Source: Xestospongia bergquistia
Taxonomy: Eukaryota; Porifera; Demospongiae; Haplosclerida; Petrosiidae
NCBI GenBank assembly: GCA_963965975.1
Contig: OZ014420.1
Span: forward strand, 3,374,001 to 3,438,000
Reading direction: 5' to 3'
DNA: 64,000 nucleotides
Shown: in pieces, positions 22,964 through 32,208 of the stretch
How the letters are laid out: the number at the start of each line of letters is the position of its first letter
Numbering within the stretch: position 1 is the stretch's first letter
Made by a program: the position numbers and the translations under genes
Notes under the pieces: generated by a model
Database searches by the model: none
Seen by the model: the letters and a program-made list of their open reading frames with translations, nothing else
Told to the model about the DNA's origin: nothing

Positions 22964-25790
22964 TTTGAGTTAAGGACTGCCATTTTCAATCATAGAGATT
23001 TGGTTTTAAGATCTGTCATAGAGATGTTAAAACTTTATGTTATGTGAATAGCACTTAAGACCATGGTAATCATGTTCATTAAGGTGATGTCATTCTTGTC
23101 ATATGGATTACTTACTAACATCACTTTCCATAGACATCTTCTGCCAAAACTTCAGTATCCACTCATTGGCCAATTTGACTTAAGGAAATTTGAGTTAAGG
23201 ACTGCCATAAAGTTGTTAAGGACTTTATGTTTCGTGATTAGGCTGTAAGACCATTGCAATTAAGGTCATGTCATTCTTCTCATACGAATTTGTTAATAAT
23301 GTCACTTTGAAAGATATCTTGTCCCAAAACTTCACTTCAGTTGTCCTTTCAAATAAGATCACAACGTCATCTTATTTGAGGCAAAAATTTAGGGTTGTAA
23401 ATATGCAACACTTGACCTTTCCTTTCAATACTAAATGCTGACTGGAGTTTTAGCTTTCTTTATATAATTCATGCTGTATATTATTCACTTAACTGATTGT
23501 CAGCGATAGTCCTTCAATAATGATTCTCATGATCACAATTTCCTTTTTTACTTTTTGATAGTTTATGCCAAACAGAGCAAAGAATGAGTGCAATAACATA
23601 AACTAGTACAAAACACACATCTTGAAATATAAGAAATACCCTATATATAAGTTGGTTATGTACAATAGATTTGAAGTGGGGTAATGGGGATAATAAATTA
23701 AGAGCACTGAATGTTTGGGTCATGAAATAAAATTATTCACCAAATGTTTCAACAGTTAATACAACTGTTATCATCAGTGGCTACGTACTAAAATACAACA
23801 ATAATTAGGACTGTTTTCATTGTTGTATTTTATTATGTAGCCACTGATGATAACAGTTGTACTTACTGTTGAAACATTTGGCCAATAAATTTTATTTGGT
23901 CAATAGTAAAGCATGAATCTTACTACTATAAATTAATATCATTAACAAATCTACAGCTAGAGAGGACTAGAGGAAATAAATGGAATAAAAAGGAATGTGT
24001 TATGGATACTACAAAGTGATTCAAGGGGAGAATTAAGATATCTTGTGACATAACTTCAGTATCTATTCCATTGGCCATTTTCACTCATAGAAAATATGGT
24101 TTAAGGACTGCCACAGATATATTAAGGATTTATCCTTTGCAGTATTAGTGTTTAATGCTGTTGCAATTATACTGATTATTATGATATATATGATGTCATT
24201 TTTGTCACGTAAATTGGTTACTAATGTCACTTTATTCCAAAAGTATCTTGTGCCAAAACTACAGTTCCTATTTTTTGGTCATTTTCACTCATAGAGATTT
24301 GGTTTAAAGATCTGTCATAGAGATGTTAAAACTTTATGTTATGTGAATAGTGCTTAAGGCCGTGGTAATCATGTTCATTAAGGTGATGTCATTCTTGTCA
24401 TATGGATTACTTACTAACATCACTTTCCAAAGATATCATGTGTCTGAACTTCAGTATCTACCCCATTGGCAGTTTTTAGTCAAAATAATTAAGTTGTAAG
24501 GGATGTCATATCCATATTAAGGCTTTATCTTTGGCAATTAGAATTTAAGTCTGCTGTAATCATACTAATTAGGACAATATCATTTTTAACATAGATATAC
24601 TGAGCAAAAACTTCAGTATATACTGCATTCGCTATTTTACTCATATAAATGAGGGATCAATTAAGGTTTGCAATAGAAATCTTAAGGCTTGATGTTGGCA
24701 TATTAGGTTTTAAATCATATCAATTAGGATGAAGTCATTTTTGTCCTGTGAATTGGCTACTAGCAAAGATATCTTGTGCTAAAACTTCAATATCTAACTA
24801 ATCCATTGGTCATTTTCAATCAGAGAAATTTCTGTTTAAAGGATGTCATAGGCATCCTAATGCTTTATGGTTTGAGGCTGCTGTAATCATACCAACTGGG
24901 ACGATGTCATTTTTCTCATGTAAATTGGTTACTAATGTCACTTTCAATTAATAGTTTCTGCCAAAACTTCACTATGTATTCCATCAGTCACTTTGACTCA
25001 TAGAAATTAGACTTTAAGGACTACCATAGAGATCTTAAGGCTTTTTGTTTGCTGATTAGGGTTTAAGATCATTGCAATCATACCAATTAAGATTATGGTA
25101 TTTTTCTCAAGTGAATTTGTTACTAATGTCACTTTCAAAAGATATCTTGTCTTAAACTTTGGTATCTACTTCATTGGCCATTTTCACTCACATAAATTAG
25201 GGCTTAAGGACTGTGATAGAGATTGTAAGACGTTATGTTTGGCAAATAAGGTTAAAGGTCCTTGTAATCTTGTCTATTAAGATGTTGTTTTTCTAAGGTG
25301 AATTGGTTATTAAATTGACTTTCCAAAGAAATCCTGTGCTAAAGCTTCAGTATCTACTCCATTGGCCATTTGGCTCATAGAAATTAGACTTTAAGGACTA
25401 CCTTAGAGATCTTAAGGTTTTCTGCTTGGCGATTAGGATTTAAGCCACTGTAAAGCAGATTATGATGATGTCATTTCTCTCAAATGAATTGGTTGCTAAC
25501 GTCACTATATGAAGATGTCCTGTGCCAAAACTTCATTGATGACTTTGACTAATAGAAATTAATTGTTTAAGATCTGCTACAGATATCATAAGGCTTTATG
25601 TTTGGCCATTAGGTTTTATCACATTTCTAATCATAACGATTAGGTGATGTAATTTTTGTCATGTTAATTGGTTACTAATGTACTGATCAAACATATCTTG
25701 TGTCAAAACCTCACCATCTACTACATTGGCTATTTACACTCATAGAAATTTGATTTTAAAGACTGCTGCACAGATGTTAAGACTTTTGAC
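22964..25790. repeat. Degenerate ~180-bp satellite
   Basis: About 12 diverged units with landmarks such as ATATCTTGTGCCAAAACTTC, CCATTGGCCATTTTCACTCA and GATGTCATTTTTGTCA. In the continuous part the AAAACTTC landmark recurs near 24226, 24420, 24600, 24770, 24940, 25130, 25318, 25500 and 25680, that is every ~170-194 bp. About 160 bases near 22985 are nearly identical to bases near 24285, indicating a younger internal duplication. The array is interrupted at about 23390-24030. No coding potential was found. Confidence 0.85.
23740..23881. mobile_element. Foldback element interrupting the satellite
   Basis: Two 63-base arms (23740-23802 and 23819-23881, constant sum 47621) are nearly perfect reverse complements around a 16-base loop. 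Weaker pairing extends outward into the AATAAAATTATT / AATAAATTTTATT flanks. The sequence is non-coding and would form a long hairpin. It lies inside the non-satellite interruption, so it may be a small foldback transposon. Confidence 0.8.
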
Positions 25791-26159
25791 ACAAATTATC
25801 TATGGAAATAATAGGCAGAGTTTGTAAAATATAACAACTTCTGAAGAACAACTTCTTTACTTTCAATAGTTGATAATTTAAGGAAATAACATATTATTAT
25901 AACTATGACTGGTGTGCCTATTTGATGTATTTGGTGTGCATAGTACTGACCCTTTAATTACTTCTGAAATGACTGGTAGTTCTATTAAGCAAACACCATT
26001 AATTAGTGATAATATATATAATTACCAATTAATAACAGAGAAAAAAAATTTTCATACATAACCAACAAGAATCAGTGAAAAGAACCTATTAGACATTCTG
26101 TGGACAATATAGAAACCAAAAGTGAACTTCAAATTATTATAAAATTTAGAAATGACTTA
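25791..26159. other. Non-coding, AT-rich
   Basis: No gene is seen. Bases about 26118-26160 resemble the flank of the AAT microsatellite near 2757-2800 (GAACTTCAAATTATTAT), suggesting a shared repeat containing the microsatellite. Confidence 0.4.
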
Positions 26160-26350
26160 TAACAATAACAATACTACTACTACTACTACTACTAAAGTAA
26201 TAGTAATACTATTAATAATACTTAATAATGATAATGGTAAAATAATAAATTAATGTTAACAAAAATAATAATAGTATAGCCATTAAAAATAATAATGATA
26301 ATAATAATAATAACAACAACAGCAACAATAATAATAACAATAATATTTGT
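26160..26350. repeat. Compound trinucleotide microsatellite
   Basis: Runs of ACT, AAT and AAC units with interruptions. Poly-Leu and poly-Ile frames across it are artefacts. Confidence 0.9.
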
Positions 26351-27470
26351 TGCAGACTTGGATCTATTGACATGTTGTGGCACACAAAGGAGGCATTGAT
26401 GTTGCATATTTCGTTGTGTCTTATAGAGGGAAACCCCCCAATGGACAAGATAGCAATTGTTCAGTTGTAAAGAGTTGGCCACAATTACAACGTGAAGAAG
26501 AATTCTTAATGGACCAGCCATAGCTAAGATATAATGCTGTCTTATGTAGTGTGAATTCATGAAATTCGATTGGTAAAACAGAGAGCCAGATGGACACACC
26601 TTTTTCACTAAAAAGATCCATAGCCTTCTGAAGGTTAGGGCCTAGTTTGTTATAAAGGGCAGCTGCATTATCCCTGTTATACTTCCTCTTTTCTCCTTGA
26701 ATGGAGGTTTTGATTCGGAGTTGTTCCCAGCTACAGTCCATTAGGTTTGCAGATGTTGATTACTTGTTAATGAGTTTAATGAGGGGGGCCACAAATTGAA
26801 GAAAATTGTACTGATGCAAAAGTAGCTGGTTTCTGTAATCCCAGACTTCACAGGTGAGTTGGTAAGGCCAAAAGGTCCCGTTCCAGTTCTCCAGGTGGGT
26901 TTCTGTCAGATAGGGAGGGAATAAATTTTAATCGCAGTGTCTCTTCCAAAGGTTGGAGGTTTTCTTATAGAAAAGTTGCCAACAAATCTGTAATCTGAAA
27001 GAAGTAAGTCCAATGTGACATTACTGTGTGAGTGAAGGCTGCATAAGCAGCATGAGGATGGGACTTAGTGATGAAGTTCAGGGTGTTAAGCTCTTCACAC
27101 CAAAGACTGATCTTATTTTAAACAATTTGTCTTATGAAGTTGTGAGATCCAATAGCATCTTCAAGATATTCAAACCCATCTGAACTAATCTGTATCCCAG
27201 AACCAGCAGAGACCCTCCTTGCCTCATAGTTGAAGTCGGGTTTTAGAAATAATTGAGTCTTCCAATTATTGGAGAGTAACCATAGTGTTGGGCTAGCGTA
27301 TTTGGCTGATCCGTCACAAATTCAAATTCTGAAGACTGAATCATCAGCATACCAGACCTGATCAACTGACGTGTTTTTCCTAAGGTGATCAATCATTAGT
27401 AATGTGCTTATCCCATACATGGCCATAGCCAGGGGGTCCTCTCTTGAGATGGTATATTGCCATAGAATGT
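26351..27470 (-). pseudogene. Reverse transcriptase relic, same family as 32209-35106
   Basis: Broken pieces line up in order with the intact RT gene. Near 27440-27330 there is a GDPLAMAMYG stretch followed by VWYADDS (RT motifs B and C). Near 27070-27020 there is PHAAYAAFTH. At 26741-26421 there is a piece with EKGVSIWLSVLPI and a CNCGQ...GGFP region that matches the C-terminal Cys/His knuckle. Frameshifts separate the pieces and the N-terminal half is absent. It is a dead, 5'-truncated copy, as is common for non-LTR elements. Confidence 0.85.
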
Positions 27471-27480
27471 GGAGGAGAGA

Positions 27481-27517
27481 TAATAATAATAATAATAACA
27501 ATAATAACAATAATAAT
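27481..27517. repeat. (AAT/AAC)n microsatellite
   Basis: Short run of AAT and AAC units at the upstream edge of the RT relic. The companion tract at 26160-26350 lies at its other end. Confidence 0.85.
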
Positions 27518-27724
27518 CATCATCTCATAAATATCACAAATGAGAACAAAAGTAAATAGCATATTGAGAACATCACCTTAGCAAGTACCTTCATATAATA
27601 AGAAGAGAATCGTTCTGTTCATCACCACGCCCAATTGTGACGCCTACTTCATCCCCACCTTAATACTGAAATGGAAGGAATTTCCAGTATTATCGAGTAT
27701 CGATACTTACAAAGATTGCTAATT

Positions 27725-27905
27725 GTACCTGTAAAATAGTGAATTCGCGAATTGCAATAATCGCGAATTCACAGCCAAATCGTGAATTTTGAAATGTAAA
27801 AATCGGGAATTTCCGGTAAAATCGTGAAATTTGAATATTCAATAATCGTGAATTACTAGTAAAATCGTGAATTTTGAGTGTGCAATAATCGTGAATTTGG
27901 CGCCT
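27725..27905. repeat. Short-period array of AATCGTGAATTT-like words
   Basis: The word A-A-T-C-G-(T/C)-G-A-A-T-T recurs about eight times in 180 bases at irregular 15-35 base spacing, with variants such as ATCGCGAATTC, ATCGGGAATTTCC and ATCGTGAATTACT. It stands out as CpG-bearing in a CpG-poor region. The 87-codon frame on the minus strand is an artefact of the repeat. Confidence 0.65.
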
Positions 27906-28166
27906 ATTTTTGTCGTCGTTCGTATTCCATATGTATGTGCTTATATAAATCAAATGTTATATGTTATAAATCAATGACTTTAATATCATTAAATTGACTA
28001 TGTTATGTGCTGTAATCATTATCTGAGTTTTGTAAGTAAGTCTTCTGATGTTGCAAGTAAAGATAACATACCAAACAAGAGCGCACATCCTTATATAGCT
28101 GACACTTTATTATATTAATCGCTCTAAATATTGGCTGTTAACTTAATTTGAAGTTTGTTTTTTAAG
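27906..28166. other. Non-coding, AT-rich
   Basis: No feature recognised between the short-word array and the first ATG2-like exon. Confidence 0.4.
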
Positions 28167-29668
28167 AACCCAAAGCTCACAAGAACATCAAGTTGATACT
28201 CCAGTAGTTATCTTCATCAAATCATTTGTCTTCTATCCTGATGTACCAATATGCATAGACTATGAAGCTAAGAGATTATACTCTGAACAAGTGGTTAGTT
28301 TATACATCAATTGAACATATGTCATGTGATCTTCACATGGTAAGGCACTCTAGCAGGGATACTCCTAAGTCACTTGGATAACTCTGAGATTACATTGAAT
28401 GCTATTACATATAAACAAGGGTCAGTTATTAGCCATTATTGTATGTACATTATTAACAATAGCTGATGATGAAGGTACTCATTTTGTTCTTTGCCTCAGG
28501 ATATTAGGATTGAACCAATTACTGGATCAGGTTGTTGCAGAGGATATTAAATCTTATCAGTTGCCACGCATACTTCAAGGAGTTGGTCCCTTGTATCATG
28601 CCACCCAATTATGTATGAGAAAGTAATATGATGAACTCTATCATCTCTCTCTTTCTCTCAGTTCAAGGTGTAGTAAATTTGTTGTGGTTACCAGTACAAC
28701 AATATCAAGAAGACAGACGTATCGTTTTGAGGACTTCAAAGAGGAACTACCTCATTTGCTAGTTCTACTGGTATAGCTGTAGTTGAATTAACTAACAGGG
28801 CATTATATTCTGTCCTGGTATGTTCTTCAAAGTATATGTATCATCTCTTTCTTCCCTCTCTTCCACCTTTAGTCTTTAGCTCAGACAGCATTTGATATGA
28901 TTAGTCCAGAAGAGAGACGATCCTCTACTGAGATTACCAATGGTGAAGTCCTTCAGAGTGGACCACACCAACCACCAGCTAATTTAAGAGAAGGCTTTGT
29001 AAATGCTTACAACGTTGTGACTACAGTAAGGTTTTGTTATACAATGTTGTCTTAGTATTATGTTAAAGCTAATTACTAAGATATTAATATAATAATTAGT
29101 TAAATGAGTCAGTTAATTAATTACTTAAGTCCACTACGTTAAATTCATTGTCTACAGAAGTCCAGTGGGATGGTCTAAGATCAGCATATTATAGTACTGA
29201 TCACTAACCTCTAAACCCTAAACCTTATGTATTAAAGTGTATGACCAAAGATAGGACTGTCCTACTGCGCCTTGCCCAAAAGTCAGCTGTCCCACTGACT
29301 TTCGTAATTGTCATTGTTCGGTGTGATATTGTTTAGTATGTGGCTATTGTGTAAATAACATAAAAACTAATGATCTATTTAGGATAGTCTAATTATTCTG
29401 TATCCTTACCATCTCTCAGTGTTATTGTAACATTTCTTAGGATTTAGGTGACACTGCTTGGGACTTGTATCAAGCAGCTGCTACTGATCATGAAGAGTAT
29501 GGTGTAACAGGAGCTGTGGGTGGAGTCCTGCATCATTTACCAGGTAACATAGTGTGTCCCATCATCTTTGCTTCAGAAGCAACTGGGCATGTGTTGGGTG
29601 GAGTAAAGAATTGATTTGTTCCAGAAGCAAAGGAAGAAGCTTCTGAGAAATGGAAGACCAATCAATAA
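28167..29668 (+). pseudogene. ATG2: ATG2 C-terminal exons, decayed
   Basis: Exon-like blocks at about 28167-28293, 28413-28622, 28662-28817, 28873-29025 and 29441-29668 follow the C-terminal order of autophagy protein ATG2: FVFYPDVPICIDYEAK, QLPRILQGVGPLYHATQL, VNLLWLPVQQYQEDRRIV, GLQRGTTSFASSTG, ELTNRALYS, REGFVNAYNVV, GAVGGVLHHLP, ASEATGHVLGGVKN, EKWK. ATG2 is the lipid-transfer protein bridging ER and phagophore. A one-base frameshift with TGA at 28728-28730 and an in-frame TGA at 29612-29614 break it, and everything upstream of the C-terminal region is missing. Several splice sites are still good. It is a truncated duplicate or a dying gene. Confidence 0.85.
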
Positions 29669-29934
29669 TGTTTATATCATTGTTGCTTTAATATGTGCAA
29701 AAATCTGAGAAGACAGTATAATGTAATAATAATATTAATAAGATCAATATATTGTGTTGTATACATTGTCTTAACTTGTTGTACTTTTAAATTTGTAAAT
29801 ATTAGATTAATTAAGTCCAAAAAATCATTTGAATTCAAAGATTATTAATAGGTAAATTAATTAATAAAGTTAAATACAATAAATAATAGATTCCATTTAA
29901 TAAAATGTGGTTCATCATTACATTCTAGTTGTAT
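29669..29934. other. Intergenic, between convergent pseudogenes
   Basis: AT-rich, no gene seen. The ATG2 relic ends on the left and the homeobox relic ends on the right, so this would hold both 3' ends. Confidence 0.4.
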
Positions 29935-31221
29935 CTCCAGTAGGTGGTAAACTGTAGTTTGGATAAGAGAACAATTGATTAAACAGAGGCAAAACAGTAT
30001 GAAGAGTTGGTGTGGTGGTTAATGGCAGAGCTCTAGTGGTTGTGATCGGAGCTAAGTATGAATAGCTGGTAGAGGAAGACAATGTTATGTTTGTTGGAGC
30101 TGTTTGATGTAATTGTTGTTGATGTGGAGGATAGACATATGAGTTGTATCCACAATAACCTGTTGTTGAGGATTTCTGAGAATGATATGTTGATTGAGAA
30201 AATGGTTTAGTGATAGCGTGGATCATCGAGAGACTGACATTTTCTTTGCCTGCACTACTGGTTTATATGGTTCTTGAGCCAGGATTGGTTGTGTTTGTGG
30301 CAGGAGGTAAACTGTAGTTTGGATACGAGAAAAATTAATTACATGGGAGTAAGACAGGGTGAAGAGTTGGTGTGGTGGTTGATGGGGCTGTGATTGGAGC
30401 TGAGTAGGTATAACTGGTAGAGGAAGACCATGTTGTGTTTGTCGGATCTGTTTGATGTAATTGTTGTTGATGTGGAGGATAAACATATGAGTTGTATCCA
30501 CAGTAACCTGTTGTAGAGGATCTCTGAGAATATGTTGATGTTTGTTGTCTTGTGTATTGATTCATCATTGGATGAGGGGTGTTGATTGAGGCAAGATTAG
30601 GGGAACACCTCAATGGGCAACAAAGGGGTTAAGAAAATTGTTTTAGTGGTAGTAGAGGTTGAAGGGAGACTGACATTTTCTTTACCAGCACTACTGGTTA
30701 ATATGGAAGTTGAGCTAGGAACAAGAGGTACACATGGACTTAGTTGGACAGCAATTTTCCTTTGCTTGGCATGTCTATTTTGGAACCAATTCTGTGGGGA
30801 AACAAATAAAAAAATATATTTGCCACACTTTAGTTTAGTTATATATGTGTGTAATCTAGACTTACATGTACGTTCTTTTCTTTGACTTAGTTAAACAGCA
30901 ATTTCTTCTCTATTGAACAGATCAGGGTAGTTGTTTTGACCAACCAGTGACTCTAAAGTAAGTAATTGTTCCTTTTTATAAGATATCCTGACCCTTTTTT
31001 TCCGTTCAGTTTTGTTATTTGTATCTGATTCGTTATTCTCCTCCTCAGCTTTTCTTTTCATTCCTAATAAAGCAACATCAAAATTATTAAGTGGAAAAAA
31101 TAACGTACAAGCCCAGACTCACCCTTGGCCTAAGACTAAACCCAAAAACTAACTAGGCCATACCTTTCTTCATAGACAATTGGGCAGTACTTTCTTCTTG
31201 CAATCTGACTTTGTTTTCCAT
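29935..31221 (-). pseudogene. PRD-like homeobox gene, broken
   Basis: Exon 1 31221-31164 starts MENKVRLQEE. Exon 2 31063-30866 joins in phase and encodes RKKRVRISYKKEQLLTLE and YPDLFNREEIAV, homeodomain helices 1-2 of paired-like type. Exon 3 from 30791 begins NWFQNRHAKQRK, the DNA-contacting helix 3. A TAA at 30891-30893 interrupts helix 2. The exon 2/3 junction does not keep frame by my reading, and another stop near 30598 precedes a shifted frame of Tyr/Gln/Pro/Ser-rich sequence that could have been an activation region. Such proteins bind TAAT-type sites as transcription factors. No product is expected from this copy as read. Confidence 0.75.
29938..30720 (-). repeat. Tandem duplication of homeobox 3' coding region
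   Basis: Two copies about 362-430 bp apart: GGTAAACTGTAGTTTGG occurs at about 29944 and 30306, TTGTATCCACA(A/G)TAACCTGTTG at about 30145 and 30493, and GAGACTGACATTTTCTTT at about 30231 and 30667. Identity is high but indels differ. Both encode a GYCGYNSYVYPPHQQQLHQT-type segment, in shifted frames. Confidence 0.85.
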
Positions 31222-32208
31222 GATTTTTAAAAGCTAAATCATATGACAACACTTCTGCTGTAGTTTATATTCATACGTGAGTTCTTAATGTTTGTACTGT
31301 GAAAAGTAACATTCAGTTAGATTACTCTTTAAAATATGACTGGTATTACCTTGTTGAGTTTCCTGAGCTCGTTGACACTTCTATATAATGAAAACTGATA
31401 AACTGACAAAGAACAAATATAAATATACATAAAATATTATAAAAAATTAATAAAACCTATAATAATAGTAAGATTAATAATTAATAAAAGATTAATTAAG
31501 ATAATTAAGATTGTAAGTCTTGTAGATTAACTCGCCATGGCTTGAAATGGCACTAAAATAGTGATGTTGCTACTAGTAATAATGTCTCTAATGAGATCAG
31601 TTAATGGTGACTGATATTGTCATTGGAGGAGTTATGAAAAGCACAACATTTATTGAGGATCAGTAAATAGTCTGAATGCTCATGAATCATATCTGCATAG
31701 TCTTTAAAATTGCATTATTTTATAGCCATTTGTTAGCCATACTACAGGTCATGTATATAGTATGTAAGGATGTGTTATTATAATTCCATAATAACTTGCC
31801 TTACACCCATAATGGTACAATAAAGCTACCACTGTACATAGTGACAACACTCTGCCAGTAGAAATAATGATTATTGAACATATCTTCATTGCTGTGACAA
31901 TTGGAAACTACATGACTTTCTATTAGTATATTCTTTAGTAGTGACAGCAAAGATATGTTTACTCTTTGTAGCACCTCGTCCTGTGCTATTACATTCAATA
32001 TAAATGATCGTTGGTTAGTTACATCAACTTTACCACTTTAGAATGATATTCATAACAAAATATTAAAGAACCAATTTATTATATTATAATAAATAAGATA
32101 TAGGACAATATTGCAAATCTATAGATAAATATAAGAGAAAAAATAACAATAAAAAAAAGAAATACATGTACAACAAAAAATAGTTGTCATTGTAGGACAA
32201 AACTTAAA
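31222..32208. other. Non-coding, AT-rich
   Basis: No gene recognised. It would contain the promoter of the homeobox gene (just above 31221) and the 3' flank of the reverse transcriptase element. The A-rich stretch near 32140-32190 could be the 3' tail region of that element. Confidence 0.4.
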
